Of a DNA stretch of 64,000 nucleotides, positions 50,952 through 60,439 are shown in pieces. The position numbers and the translations under genes are program-made. The stretch covers positions 1 to 64,000 of the forward strand of contig NZ_JOHR01000005.1 in NCBI RefSeq assembly GCF_000719775.1, read 5' to 3'. The notes under the pieces were generated by a model that had not been told where the DNA came from, searched no databases, and worked only from the letters and a program-made list of their open reading frames with translations. The stretch is from Streptomyces sp. NRRL F-5135 (lineage in GTDB: Bacteria; Actinomycetota; Actinomycetes; Streptomycetales; Streptomycetaceae). Position 1 is the stretch's first letter. Each line of letters begins with the position of its first letter.

Positions 50952-51203
50952 ATGGGGCGCGGCCGGGCCAAGGCCAAGCAGACGAAGGTCGCCCGCCAGC
51001 TGAAGTACAACAGCGGCGGGACTGACCTGTCGCGTCTGGCCAACGAGCTGGGCGCGTCGACCTCGAGCCAGCCGCCGAACGGCGAGCCGTTCGAGGACGA
51101 CGACGAGGACGACAACCCGTACGCACAGTACGCGGATCGGTACAACACCGACGAGGACGAGGACGACGAGGCCGGGCCCTCGACGCAGCGCCGCGGCGCT
51201 TGA
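50952..51203 (+). CDS. DUF3073-family protein
   Basis: An 83-residue protein of the actinobacterial DUF3073 family. The basic N-terminus MGRGRAKAKQTKVARQLKYN is followed by LSRLANELG. A strongly acidic tail (FEDDDEDD, then NTDEDEDDEA) contains two Tyr-rich short motifs (YAQYADRY). The charge split suggests binding to nucleic acid or ribosomes, but no role is established that I know of. ATG 50952 is set by the conserved MGRGRAK start; the frame upstream is leader. A terminator hairpin follows 40 bp downstream. Confidence 0.88.
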   Translation: MGRGRAKAKQTKVARQLKYNSGGTDLSRLANELGASTSSQPPNGEPFEDDDEDDNPYAQYADRYNTDEDEDDEAGPSTQRRGA

Positions 51204-51243
51204 CGTCCAGATCGTCCGTCTTCCTCGCAGCAGTACCTCGCGG

Positions 51244-51275
51244 ACCCGGTCCGGGGCCACCGCCCCGGGCCGGGT
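51244..51275 (+). terminator. Terminator of the DUF3073 gene
   Basis: Fourteen-base arms (ACCCGGTCCGGGGC and GCCCCGGGCCGGGT, one mismatch) around a four-base loop, followed by TTCTGT. Confidence 0.8.
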
Positions 51276-51309
51276 TCTGTGCTGCCCGTACGCCGGTGAG
51301 CCGGAACAG

Positions 51310-51369
51310 TCCGTGACCGTGGGGTCCGTGACCGTGGGGTCCGTGACCGTGGGGTCCGTGACCGTGGGG
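51310..51369. repeat. Four tandem copies of a 15-bp repeat
   Basis: TCCGTGACCGTGGGG is repeated four times with no mismatch (51310-51369), between the convergent DUF3073 and purM genes. It is likely a length-variable minisatellite with no coding role. Confidence 0.9.
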
Positions 51370-51434
51370 TCGGACAGGGCCGACGATCCCGTCGGCCCCC
51401 TCGGCCCTTCCCGGCACCGGAGTCCGCCTCCGCC

Positions 51435-52505
51435 TCAGGCGGCGTAGTCGCCGGTCAGCGCGGCGCCCTCCACGTGGTCGCCCCGCTCGGTGATCTCTCC
51501 TGCGACCCAGGCGTCCACCCCCCGGTCCGCCAGCGTGGTGAGCGCGGCGTCGGCCGACTCGGCCGGGACGACGGCCATCATCCCGACCCCCATGTTCAGC
51601 GTCTTCTCCAGCTCCAGGCGCTCCACCCGGCCTGCCGTTCCGACGACGTCGAAGACCGCGCCGGGCGTCCAGGTCGAGCGGTCCACCGTGGCGTGCAGTT
51701 CCTCGGGGATGACCCGGGCCAGGTTGGCCGCGAGTCCGCCGCCCGTGATGTGGCTGAAGGCGTGCACCTCGGTGGTCCGGGTCAGCGCCAGGCAGTCCAG
51801 CGAGTAGATCTTGGTGGGCTCCAGCAGTTCCTCGCCGAGGGTCCGGCCGAACTCCGGCACCTCCCGGTCCAGCGCCCAGCCGGCCCGGTCGAAGACCACG
51901 TGCCGGACGAGCGAGTACCCGTTGGAGTGAAGACCGGACGACGCCATGGCGATCACCACGTCACCCGTACGGATACGTTCCGGGCCCAGCAGCCGGTCCG
52001 CCTCGACCACGCCCGTACCGGCGCCCGCGACGTCGAAGTCGTCCTCGCCGAGCAGCCCCGGGTGCTCGGCGGTCTCGCCGCCGACCAGCGCGCAGCCGGC
52101 CAGGACACAGCCCTCGGCGATGCCCTTGACGATGGCGGCGACCCGCTCCGGGTGGACCTTGCCGACACAGATGTAGTCGGTCATGAACAGCGGCTCGGCC
52201 CCGCAGACGACCAGGTCGTCGACCACCATGCCGACGAGGTCGCGGCCGATCGTGTCGTACACGCCCATCCTCCGGGCGAGGTCGACCTTCGTACCGACAC
52301 CGTCGGTGGCGGAGGCGAGCAGCGGGCGCTCGTAGCGCTTGAGGGCGGAGGCGTCGAAGAGGCCGGCGAAGCCGCCGAGGCCACCGAGGACCTCGGGGCG
52401 GCGGGTCTTCTTCACCCACTCCTTCATCAGCTCTACCGCGCGGTCTCCGGCTTCGATGTCGACGCCCGCGGCGGCATAGCTGGCACCAGTGGTCGTTTCG
52501 GACAT
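51435..52505 (-). CDS. purM: Phosphoribosylformylglycinamidine cyclo-ligase
   Basis: A 356-residue AIR synthetase, which closes the imidazole ring in purine biosynthesis (FGAM to AIR, using ATP). The ATP-binding N-terminal half contains LLASATDGVGTKVDLA and DYICVGKVHPERVAAIV. VGGETAEHPG and ASSGLHSNGYSLVR are signature motifs. The C-terminal half has HITGGGLAANLARVIP and LNMGVGMM. It lies downstream of purF on the same strand, with a 250-bp GC-rich, repeat-like spacer, so they may be one operon or have separate promoters. ATG 52505 gives the usual length. Confidence 0.97.
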   Translation of the reverse strand: MSETTTGASYAAAGVDIEAGDRAVELMKEWVKKTRRPEVLGGLGGFAGLFDASALKRYERPLLASATDGVGTKVDLARRMGVYDTIGRDLVGMVVDDLVVCGAEPLFMTDYICVGKVHPERVAAIVKGIAEGCVLAGCALVGGETAEHPGLLGEDDFDVAGAGTGVVEADRLLGPERIRTGDVVIAMASSGLHSNGYSLVRHVVFDRAGWALDREVPEFGRTLGEELLEPTKIYSLDCLALTRTTEVHAFSHITGGGLAANLARVIPEELHATVDRSTWTPGAVFDVVGTAGRVERLELEKTLNMGVGMMAVVPAESADAALTTLADRGVDAWVAGEITERGDHVEGAALTGDYAA

Positions 52506-52756
52506 GGCTGGCTACTTTCCTGTCGGCGTTCGGTCGTCGGACGGTACGTGCGGTGCGCCGTCACCGTCGGACGGGGCGGTACGGGCGTACGGCGTGTCGG
52601 GGGCGTACGGGCTGTTGTGGGCGCCCGGCGTGGCGCTGTCGCGGACGAGCGGGCGGGCGGGAGCGCCGGCCACGGGCGGGCGCGGGCGGCGCGGGCGGAC
52701 GCGAGGGCATCGGCGGGACATGAGCGTACGGAGGCGGACGCGAGCGGGCGCCGGTC

Positions 52757-54283
52757 CTACGGGCGCCGCAGCGCGTCGGTCGCCGCCGTGTTCGCCGTGC
52801 CCGCCGCCAGCTCCGTCTCCAGCAGCCGCTTGCCGAGCAGCTCGGGGTCGGGCAGGTCCATCGGGTACTCGCCGTCGAAGCAGGCCCGGCAGAGGTTCGG
52901 CTTGGCGATGGTCGTGGCCTCGATCATCCCGTCGATCGAGATGTAGGCGAGGGAGTCCGCGCCCATCGAGACGCCGATCTCCTCGACCGTCATGCCGTTG
53001 GCGATCAGCTCCGCGCGGGTGGCGAAGTCGATGCCGAAGAAGCAGGGCCACTTCACGGGCGGCGACGAGATCCGGATGTGCACCTCGGCGGCGCCGGCCT
53101 CGCGGAGCATCTTGACCAGGGCGCGCTGGGTGTTGCCGCGGACGATGGAGTCGTCCACCACGACCAGGCGCTTGCCGCGGATGACCTCTTTGAGGGGGTT
53201 CAGCTTCAGGCGGATGCCCAGCTGGCGGATGGTCTGGGACGGCTGGATGAAGGTCCGGCCGACGTAGGCGTTCTTGACGAGCCCGGAGCCGTAGGGGATA
53301 CCGCTGGCCTCCGCGTAGCCGATCGCGGCGGGGGTGCCGGACTCGGGCGTCGCGATGACCAGGTCGGCCTCGGCAGGGGCTTCCTCGGCCAGCCTCCGGC
53401 CCATCTCGACCCGGGACAGGTAGACGTTCCGGCCGGCGATGTCGGTGTCCGGCCGGGCCAGGTACACGTACTCGAAGACGCAGCCCTTGGGCTTCGCTTC
53501 CGCGAATCGCTGGGTGCGCAGACCGTTCTCGTCGATCGCGATCAGCTCGCCCGGCTCGATCTCCCGGACGAAGGCCGCACCGCAGATGTCCAGCGCGGCG
53601 CTCTCGGAGGCGACCACCCAGCCGCGCTCCAGCCGGCCGAGGACCAGCGGGCGGATGCCCTGCGGGTCGCGGGCCGCGTACAGCGTTCCCTCGTCCATGA
53701 AGACGAGCGAGAAGGCGCCCTTGACCTCGGGCAGGACTCGGGCGGCGGCGTCCTCGACCGTGAGGGGCTTGCCGTCGTCGTCCGTCTGCCCGGCCAGCAG
53801 CGCCGTGACCAGGTCGGTGTCGTTGGTGGCGGCCACCTGCGTGGCCCGGCCGTTCTCCTTGGGGAGGTCGGCGACCATCTCGGCGAGCCGGGCGGTGTTG
53901 ACCAGGTTGCCGTTGTGGCCCAGCGCTATGGAGCCGTGGGCCGTCGCCCGGAACGTCGGCTGCGCGTTCTCCCACACCGAGGCTCCGGTGGTGGAGTAGC
54001 GGGCATGGCCCACCGCGAGGTGGCCCTGGAGCGAGCCGAGCGATGTTTCGTCGAAGACCTGGGAGACCAGGCCCATGTCCTTGAAGACCAGTATCTGGGA
54101 CCCGTTGCTCACTGCGATGCCCGCGGACTCCTGTCCACGGTGCTGCAAGGCATACAGACCGAAATAGGTGAGCTTGGCGACCTCTTCGCCCGGAGCCCAG
54201 ACTCCGAAGACGCCACATGCGTCCTGGGGGCCCTTCTCGCCGGGGAGCAGGTCGTGGTTGAGTCGTCCATCACCACGAGGCAC
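52757..54283 (-). CDS. purF: Amidophosphoribosyltransferase
   Basis: A 508-residue enzyme catalysing the first committed purine step (PRPP and glutamine to phosphoribosylamine). Cys23 in QDACGVFGVWA would become the N-terminal nucleophile after removal of a propeptide. The glutaminase domain includes LQHRGQESAG and GHARYSTTG. The phosphoribosyltransferase domain has the PRPP loop VVVDDSIVRGNT. Cysteines near the end (FFGIDF and NLCRACF) fit the iron-sulfur-type PurF. The start is GTG 54283, as in recalled Streptomyces homologues. Confidence 0.97.
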   Translation of the reverse strand: MPRGDGRLNHDLLPGEKGPQDACGVFGVWAPGEEVAKLTYFGLYALQHRGQESAGIAVSNGSQILVFKDMGLVSQVFDETSLGSLQGHLAVGHARYSTTGASVWENAQPTFRATAHGSIALGHNGNLVNTARLAEMVADLPKENGRATQVAATNDTDLVTALLAGQTDDDGKPLTVEDAAARVLPEVKGAFSLVFMDEGTLYAARDPQGIRPLVLGRLERGWVVASESAALDICGAAFVREIEPGELIAIDENGLRTQRFAEAKPKGCVFEYVYLARPDTDIAGRNVYLSRVEMGRRLAEEAPAEADLVIATPESGTPAAIGYAEASGIPYGSGLVKNAYVGRTFIQPSQTIRQLGIRLKLNPLKEVIRGKRLVVVDDSIVRGNTQRALVKMLREAGAAEVHIRISSPPVKWPCFFGIDFATRAELIANGMTVEEIGVSMGADSLAYISIDGMIEATTIAKPNLCRACFDGEYPMDLPDPELLGKRLLETELAAGTANTAATDALRRP

Positions 54284-54413
54284 GCCACCGAGTGTAGGCG
54301 AGATCGACCACTGGTCCGAATTGGGGATACGGGCCCGGCGCGGGCGGGGCGCTCCGGCGGGGGTGACGGAGCCGCCTGATCAGGCGCATGCCAGGCCGTA
54401 CGCCGGACGCGCG

Positions 54414-55409
54414 TCAAGCCCGTGGCGGGGCGGCCCTCCCGGAGGGTTCCTGGGAGGCGGCGACGGCGTCGAGACCCTGTCCGCCCTCCGTCTCGAGCGT
54501 CAGGGAACGGTGGCGCAGCTCATATGTGATCTGTCCCTCCAGCACCTTCCTCACCTGCTGTTCGAGCTTCATCTCGGGCTCCGCGCAGGACATCCGGGTG
54601 GAGACGATCCGCCCGACGCTGATCGTGGGTCCGGAGACGGTGGCGGGGGCGCTGAAGCGGTTGCAGCCGAGGTTGCCCTTCAGGGTGCCTTCGGTCTTGT
54701 CCTTGGCCCCCTCGGTCTCGCCCTTCGCGCCCTCGGCCTTGTCCGTGCCTCCCCCGGCCTCCTTGCCGGCCTCCTTGCCGGCCTCCTTGCCGGCTTGCTC
54801 ACTGAACGTGAAGTACGCCTTGCCGTCGGTGCCCCGGGGCAGGGAGGCGGCGACGTCGCCGTCGGTCAGCGCGCTGACGCTCCACTTGGTGCCGATGAGG
54901 GAGGAGTCGGGCTGGGAACTGAGTGCGATGGTGGCGGCGCCGTCGGAGGTGGTGAGGGTGAGCCGCCTGTCCTTCGCCTCGCCCTGGACCTTCGCGGTGA
55001 GCTTCCCGGAGAACGCGCCGTTCAGCGCCTTCTCGAAGTCCTGGAGTTCCTTCTCGCAGCCGATCTCCGTGGTGCGCTTGTCGCCCACGGTGACGGTGTC
55101 ACCGTCGACGGTGACCTTCGCGCCGATGGAGTTGCAGCCCGTGCGCGCGCTGGCCCGGCCCCGGTCGTCGATCTCCACGCTCGCGTCGGCGGGCGGGACG
55201 GCCTTCTCGCCGTCGACGGTGACGCTGTCGACGCTCCAGCGGACGCCGGTGAGCGGGAGGTCGGTACGTACCGAACCGCTCCCCTTGCCCTGCTTCGAGG
55301 CGGACGCCCCGGACCCGGACCCTGACCCGGACTCCGTGCCGCAGGCGGCCAGGGAGAGCAGCGCGACGGTAGTGACGGCAGTGACAGGAATGATCTGCTG
55401 TTTCCGCAT
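54414..55409 (-). CDS. META-domain lipoprotein (HslJ-like, two domains)
   Basis: A 331-residue exported lipoprotein. The signal MRKQQIIPVTAVTTVALLSL ends in lipobox LAAC. A Gly/Ser linker is followed by two META domains: one at about 50-165 (TGVRWSVDSVTVDG, RTGCNSIGAKVTVDGD) and one at about 170-310 (GTKWSVSALTDGD, LGCNRFSAPATVSG). META domains occur in heat-shock protein HslJ and secreted proteins of unclear role. A charged insert (KEAGKEAGKEAGGGTDKAEG region) from tandem repeats sits in the second domain. It is convergent with neither neighbour; all flanking genes from purM to the isomerase are on the minus strand. Confidence 0.87.
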   Translation of the reverse strand: MRKQQIIPVTAVTTVALLSLAACGTESGSGSGSGASASKQGKGSGSVRTDLPLTGVRWSVDSVTVDGEKAVPPADASVEIDDRGRASARTGCNSIGAKVTVDGDTVTVGDKRTTEIGCEKELQDFEKALNGAFSGKLTAKVQGEAKDRRLTLTTSDGAATIALSSQPDSSLIGTKWSVSALTDGDVAASLPRGTDGKAYFTFSEQAGKEAGKEAGKEAGGGTDKAEGAKGETEGAKDKTEGTLKGNLGCNRFSAPATVSGPTISVGRIVSTRMSCAEPEMKLEQQVRKVLEGQITYELRHRSLTLETEGGQGLDAVAASQEPSGRAAPPRA

Positions 55410-55582
55410 GCCGATGGGACGGGAGGGGCGGGGTCGCGGTTCCGTCCTGTGTCCCGACGTCGCGGTGTCGCGGGTATCGCGGGTGCGGCGGCCTCGCGGG
55501 GGCCGTGTTGTCGCGGCGTCAGGGCGTCAGGGCGTCACCGCCTCAAGTCGTCACCCCATCAGCGCCTCACCGCGTCAAGGCG

Positions 55583-56395
55583 TCACCGCATCAGGGGAAG
55601 CAGCCCGCCCAGGTCGGCGCGCTCCCCGCTCGCGGTGACCCGCGCGGCGGCGATCTCCTCGGTCCAGGTGGTGCGGCCCGTGGCCAGCCGGGCCCAGGTC
55701 AGCGGGTCGGTCTCCACCACGTTGGGCGGGGTGCCACGCGTGTGCCGGGGACCGGCCACGCACTGCACGACGGCGTACGGCGGCACCCGGACCTCGGTCG
55801 ACGCGCCGGGCGCCCGCACCGCGAGGGCGTCGGCGAGCACCCGCGTACAGGCGGCGAGCGCCTGCCGGTCGTACGGGATGCTCAACCCGGCCGCCCGGTT
55901 CAGGTCGTCGGTGTGGACGACGAGCTCGACGGCGCGGGTGACCACGTAGTCCGCGAGCCGCATGGCCCCGACGCGTACCGCGAGCACCCGCTCCCCGGAC
56001 GCCCCGGGCCACAGCGCGGCGCAGCGCTCGGCGACCCGCTCGAACAGCTCGGCGGGCTCCGCCGAGGCGGCGAGGGCCGCCACGTCCTCGGAGATGGCGC
56101 CGGCGTGCCGGGCGGTGGCGAAGGGCCACTCGGTGAGCGCGACGACGGGACCGGCGGGCCCGCTCCCCGCCCCGGGCGGTGCGGGCTGCTCGATGTACCG
56201 GCTGACGGAGTCCACGCCCATGGCGATGTGCGCCACCAGCTCCCGCACGCTCCAGCCCCCGAGCCCGGCCGGCAGCGCCAGCTGCCGCTCCGACAACCCG
56301 CCCACGGCCTCCCGTACGTTCCCGAACTGCGCGAGCACGGCGGCCCGGGTCCTGACGGGGTCGTAACCGCGCGGGCGCTTCTTGGCAGGTGGCAT
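55583..56395 (-). CDS. Mycothiol-dependent maleylpyruvate-isomerase-family protein
   Basis: A 270-residue protein of the DinB/MDMPI superfamily, whose members use mycothiol as cofactor in actinobacteria. The N-terminal four-helix domain has LGGWSVRELVAHIAMG, where His is a metal ligand; further ligands are in TRAVELVVHTDDLNRA. The C-terminal half (ADALAVRAPGASTEVRVPPY onwards) is the sterol-carrier-like domain found in the family. ATG 56395 is used; the frame upstream is leader. The specific substrate is unknown. It is divergent from the LLM oxidoreductase gene. Confidence 0.82.
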   Translation of the reverse strand: MPPAKKRPRGYDPVRTRAAVLAQFGNVREAVGGLSERQLALPAGLGGWSVRELVAHIAMGVDSVSRYIEQPAPPGAGSGPAGPVVALTEWPFATARHAGAISEDVAALAASAEPAELFERVAERCAALWPGASGERVLAVRVGAMRLADYVVTRAVELVVHTDDLNRAAGLSIPYDRQALAACTRVLADALAVRAPGASTEVRVPPYAVVQCVAGPRHTRGTPPNVVETDPLTWARLATGRTTWTEEIAAARVTASGERADLGGLLPLMR

Positions 56396-56761
56396 GGGGG
56401 TGAGGCTATGCCGTGGCAGCGCGCCGGTCACAGCCGCGATAGTGAAGTCCGCGCCGGTCGAGCGTCGGCGAGCGCCTGCAACGCAACGCCTGACACGAGT
56501 GTGCGTTCCCCCAAAAAGGCCTGCGACTGCGCGCCCCGACCGAACTGGCCGGCCACGCCACACCCCTGACGGGACGTGCGGGTCGGCGCGCCACCGGCCA
56601 TCCCCCTGTGCCACCGTGGGTACCGGCCGTGGGGACCGCTCCGCGGGGACCGGTCCCTGGGACGTGCGGCGGATCGAGCGTCCCCGTTTCCACGGTTCGT
56701 CGCCGAACTCGGAGCACGTCAAGTCCAGAGTCCAGACTTCCAGTACGTCAGGAGAGACACC
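56396..56761. other. Divergent promoter region
   Basis: A 366-bp stretch between the isomerase-like gene (minus) and the LLM oxidoreductase gene (plus). No gene or strong hairpin is evident; it should hold both promoters. Confidence 0.4.
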
Positions 56762-57637
56762 ATGGCAGCGCCGCAGGACAAGCCGGGCCGCTACGGAATC
56801 TGGAGCGCGGAACTGCGCTCCGAGGAGTCCGCACTCCGTGCCGAGATCCCCGAGGCCGCGGCGGAATTGGAAGAACTCGGCTTCGGAGCCGTCTGGCTGG
56901 GCGGCAACAGCGCGGTCGAGCACGCGGTACCCCTGATCGAGGCCACCTCCGCGCTCACCGTCGCCACCGGCATCCTCAGCATCTGGCAGCACGAGCCCAC
57001 CGACGTCGCCGGCCAGTTCCAGGCGCTGGACTCCGCACACCCCGGACGGTTCGTGCTCGGCATCGGCGCGAGCCATGCCAAGATCGCCTCGCAGTACCGG
57101 CGCCCCTACTCCTCCATGGTCACCTACCTGGACGGCCTGGACGCGGCCGGTGTCCCGGCGGAGCGCGTGGTGCTCGCCGCCCTCGGCCCGAAGATGCTCG
57201 GACTCGCCCGCGACCGGACCGGCGGCGCCCACCCGTACCTCGTCACCCCCGAGCACACCGCACAGGCCAGGGAGATCCTGGGCGCCGGCCCCCTCCTCGC
57301 GCCGGAGCTGAAGGTCGTCCTGGATGCCGACCCGGACACGGCCCGGGCCACCGCTCGCGGTTACCTCGCGGGGTACCTGGCCCTGCCGAACTACACCAAC
57401 AGCTTCCAGCGGCTGGGCTTCACCGAGGACGACTTCGCAGGCGGCGGCAGCGACCGGCTCATCGACGCGGTCTACGCCTGGGGCACCGACGAACAGATCC
57501 GCAGCCGCGTCGACGCCTTCCACGCGGCCGGCGCGGACCACGTGGCCCTTCAGATCGTCACCCCGGACACCACCCTCAGCGGCCCGGCCTCCCTGCCCCG
57601 TGCGCAGTGGCGCCGCCTCGCCGACGTACTGACCTGA
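56762..57637 (+). CDS. LLM-class F420-dependent oxidoreductase
   Basis: A 291-residue luciferase-like TIM-barrel enzyme of the TIGR03620 type that uses coenzyme F420. YGIWSAELRSEESALRAEI at the start and ELEELGFGAVWLGGNSAVEH follow the family's first two strands. HPGRFVLGIGASHAKIASQY and LAALGPKMLGLARDRTGGAHPYLV are the best markers of F420-type LLM proteins. AGGAG seven bases before ATG 56762 supports the start; a longer frame is ignored. The substrate is unknown. It precedes the iron-regulated binding-protein gene but is separated by an iron box. Confidence 0.88.
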   Translation: MAAPQDKPGRYGIWSAELRSEESALRAEIPEAAAELEELGFGAVWLGGNSAVEHAVPLIEATSALTVATGILSIWQHEPTDVAGQFQALDSAHPGRFVLGIGASHAKIASQYRRPYSSMVTYLDGLDAAGVPAERVVLAALGPKMLGLARDRTGGAHPYLVTPEHTAQAREILGAGPLLAPELKVVLDADPDTARATARGYLAGYLALPNYTNSFQRLGFTEDDFAGGGSDRLIDAVYAWGTDEQIRSRVDAFHAAGADHVALQIVTPDTTLSGPASLPRAQWRRLADVLT

Positions 57638-57707
57638 GCCGGCCGGCCCCGCCACCGCACCACCACCCGTGACCGGACCGTGACTTGTTGCCGCGTCGGC
57701 CACAAGG

Positions 57708-57726
57708 TTAGGTTTGCCTTATTTAC
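57708..57726 (+). promoter_or_regulatory. Iron box (DmdR/IdeR-type operator)
   Basis: TTAGGTTTGCCTTATTTAC agrees at 13 of 19 positions with the recalled consensus TTAGGTTAGGCTAACCTAA. It lies 51 bp before the start codon of a siderophore-binding lipoprotein, where an iron-dependent repressor would act. The left half (TTAGGTT) is perfect, the right half weak. Confidence 0.75.
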
Positions 57727-57776
57727 GTCCGGGAAGCCCGGGCTGTCGCTGTCACCGTCACCGGGAGGCTTCCGCC

Positions 57777-58781
57777 GTGTCACAGACCTTCGTCCGTCGT
57801 ATCGCCGTGACCGCCGCCGCCACCGCCTTCGCCCTCTCCCTGACCTCCTGCACCGGCGACAGCGACGCGGGCGGCGGGAGCGGCGGGAGCGGCGGCAAGG
57901 ACGCCTCCTCCGGCGGCGGTGCCGCGACGCACACGGTCAAGACCGTCATGGGCGACGTGAAGGTGACGGACGCGCCCGAGCGCGTCGTCGTCCTGGACAC
58001 CGACGCGCTCGACTCCGCCGTCACCCTCGGGGTCACCCCGGTCGGCGCCACCACCGTCGCCGACAAGGCTCCCTTCTCCACGTACCTCCCCCAGGACGAG
58101 CTCAAGGACGTCAAGCCCGTCGGCGTCATCGCCGAGCCGAACCTGGAGGCGATCGCCGCGCTCGAGCCCGACCTGATCCTGAGCAGCAAGGTCCGCGACG
58201 AGAAGAACTACAAGTCCCTCTCGGCCATCGCCCCCACCGTCTTCTCCGAGAGCACCGGGGCGACCTGGCGCGAGAACTTCGCACTCCACGCCGACGCCCT
58301 CGGCAGGAAGAACGAGGCCAGGAAGGTCGTCGCCGACTACGACGCGCACGTCAAGCGCGTCACGGAAGCGCTCGGCGGGGCGGACAAGGCGAAGCGGACC
58401 ACGTTCGGCTTCGTACGGTTCGTGGAAGGCGCGGACACCCGGATCTACATGAACAAGACCTTCGTCGGCTCCCTCTTCAAGGACCTGGGTGTCGGCCGCC
58501 CGGACAACCAGGACGCGGAAGCCTTCTCCCTCGACGTCAGCCCCGAACAGATCGACGAGGCCAACGCGGACGTCCTCTACTACTCCACCTACGGCGACGC
58601 CAAGAAGGCCCAGGAGACCGACATCGTCGGCGGCCCCCTGTGGAAGAGGCTGGACGCGGTGAAGAACGGCATGGCCTTCAAGGTGGACGACAACCTGTGG
58701 ATGCTCGGCATCGGGTACACCGGCGCGGGCCAGGTGCTGGACGCCATCGAGAAGAGCTACACGTCCGCCGCCGAGCAGTAG
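57777..58781 (+). CDS. Ferric-siderophore ABC transporter substrate-binding lipoprotein
   Basis: A 334-residue FepB/FhuD-type binding protein anchored to the outer face of the membrane. The signal (RRIAVTAAATAFALSLTSC) ends with lipobox LTSC, Cys25. A Gly/Ser linker follows. The two-lobed periplasmic-binding fold shows APERVVVLDTDALDSAVTLG, LEAIAALEPDLILSS and, near the end, LDAVKNGMAFKVDDNLW. GGGAGG eight bases before GTG 57777 fixes the start. The iron box just upstream and the siderophore operon facing it suggest uptake of the product made by the neighbours. No permease or ATPase gene is in the window. Confidence 0.92.
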   Translation: MSQTFVRRIAVTAAATAFALSLTSCTGDSDAGGGSGGSGGKDASSGGGAATHTVKTVMGDVKVTDAPERVVVLDTDALDSAVTLGVTPVGATTVADKAPFSTYLPQDELKDVKPVGVIAEPNLEAIAALEPDLILSSKVRDEKNYKSLSAIAPTVFSESTGATWRENFALHADALGRKNEARKVVADYDAHVKRVTEALGGADKAKRTTFGFVRFVEGADTRIYMNKTFVGSLFKDLGVGRPDNQDAEAFSLDVSPEQIDEANADVLYYSTYGDAKKAQETDIVGGPLWKRLDAVKNGMAFKVDDNLWMLGIGYTGAGQVLDAIEKSYTSAAEQ

Positions 58782-58901
58782 GTCCGACCGGACCTGGTCC
58801 GGGCCCGGCCCGGGACCCGGGCGGGCCCGGATACGGACCGGGTACGGATACGGATACGGACCGGGCCCGGCTGCCGGCCCCGCCTTCCCTACGGCTCCGG
58901 C

Positions 58902-60416
58902 CTACCGCCCCTCCGGCGCCCCGAACGTCGTCCACGCCACCCGCTCCGGCACCCGCAGCACCGTCCGCCCCGCCGCCGCGTTCAGGATCGTCGCCGCCCG
59001 CCACGCGCCCAGCGTCAGGTCGGGCGCGCCGACACCGTGCGTGTGCAGTTCGGCGTTCTGGACGTACAGCGTCCCGGACACCCGCGCGTCGAGCGCCACC
59101 CGGTACGAACCGTCGACCCGGTAGCGGCCCCTGTCGTCCCAGTCCACCAGCTTCGCCAGCGGCTCCAGGAAGGCCGGGCGCGCCGCCGCGTACCCCGTGG
59201 CCGCCACCACCGCGGACGTACGCACCTCGAAACACGTGTCCTGCTCCACGTGCCGGCACGTCAGCAGGACCCCGTCGCGCGTGCGCTCCGCGCCCTCGAT
59301 CGCCACGCCCGGATGCAGCGCGGCGCGCGGCGGCGCACCGCCGACGGTCCGCTCGTACAGCTCGTCGTGGATCTCGGCCAGCGTCTGCTCGCTGACGCCC
59401 TTGTAGAGCTGCCACTGCTCCCGTACGAGCCGCTCGCGGCGCTGCTCGGGCAGCGCGCGGAAATAACGGATGTAGTCGGGGGTGAAGTGCTCCAGGCCGA
59501 TCTTCGAATACTCCATGGGCGCGAAGGCCGGGGTACGCGCCAGCCAGCGTACGTACGGGCCGCCCGCGCCCGTGCCGTCCTGGTGCCGCAGCAGGTCGAG
59601 CGCCACCTCCGCGCCGGACTGACCGGCGCCGACGACCGTGACGTCGTCCAGCGCCGCCAGGCGCGCGCGACGGGCGCGGTAGTCGGCGCTGTGCAGGACA
59701 CGGACGTGGCCACCGGAGCCGGTGCCCCCTCCTCGTTCCTCCTCGTCACTCGCGAGCAACGGCCGCAGCGCCTCCGGCACCACCGGCAGCGTGCCCACTC
59801 CCAGTACGACCTGGAGCGCGAGCACCCGCGACTCCACGGCGCGTGCTCCCTGGTCGTCCGCCGAGCGGTACGTGACGGCGAACGCCCCGGCGTCCTCGTC
59901 CCACGCCAGCTCCGTCACCCGCGCGTCGAACCGGCAGGAGGGCAGCCCCTCGGCGACCCATCGGCAGTAGTGGTCGTACTCGCGCCGCGGTATGTGGAAC
60001 CGCTCCGAGAAGAAGAACGGGAACATCCGGTCGTGTTCACGCAGGTAATTGAGGTACGACCAGCGGCTGGTGGGGTCGGCCATCGTGACGAGGTCGGCGA
60101 GGAAGGGGACTTGGAGAACCGTGCCTTCGAGGAGCAGGCCGGGGTGCCAGGAGAAGGCGGGCTTGGCGTCGAGGAAGAGGGTACGGAGGCCCCGCGCCCG
60201 GCCGGCGGAATCGCCGGCAGGACCGCCGTCGGCGGCGCCGACGGCGCCGCCGACGGGGCCGTCCGCGAGTCCGTCGGCGAGTGCGGCGAGGGAGAGGTTG
60301 AACGGGCCGATTCCGATGCCGACGAGGTCGTAGGGGCCCGATTCGCCGCTCTGTCCGCTCTGTCCGTACTGCTTCCGGGGTTCCTCACCCGTCTGTGCGT
60401 TGTCGGTCGTCGTCAC
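58902..60416 (-). CDS. Flavin-dependent amine N-hydroxylase (siderophore)
   Basis: A 504-residue N-hydroxylating monooxygenase of the lysine/ornithine type (IucD, RhbE). It uses FAD, NADPH and oxygen to make a hydroxylamine. The FAD site is GIGIGPFNLSLAAL, after a Gln/Gly/Ser-rich N-terminus. The NADPH site is VTVVGAGQSGAEVALDL. ATGYAAARP is the conserved late motif. A Gly/Ala insert at about 70-95 breaks the first fold. GGAGG seven bases before GTG 60416 supports the start. Downstream of the aminotransferase-decarboxylase pair, the likely substrate is 1,3-diaminopropane. It converges with the binding-protein gene. Confidence 0.92.
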   Translation of the reverse strand: MTTTDNAQTGEEPRKQYGQSGQSGESGPYDLVGIGIGPFNLSLAALADGLADGPVGGAVGAADGGPAGDSAGRARGLRTLFLDAKPAFSWHPGLLLEGTVLQVPFLADLVTMADPTSRWSYLNYLREHDRMFPFFFSERFHIPRREYDHYCRWVAEGLPSCRFDARVTELAWDEDAGAFAVTYRSADDQGARAVESRVLALQVVLGVGTLPVVPEALRPLLASDEEERGGGTGSGGHVRVLHSADYRARRARLAALDDVTVVGAGQSGAEVALDLLRHQDGTGAGGPYVRWLARTPAFAPMEYSKIGLEHFTPDYIRYFRALPEQRRERLVREQWQLYKGVSEQTLAEIHDELYERTVGGAPPRAALHPGVAIEGAERTRDGVLLTCRHVEQDTCFEVRTSAVVAATGYAAARPAFLEPLAKLVDWDDRGRYRVDGSYRVALDARVSGTLYVQNAELHTHGVGAPDLTLGAWRAATILNAAAGRTVLRVPERVAWTTFGAPEGR

Positions 60417-60439
60417 CTGTGGGCCTCCGTGAAGGTGTG

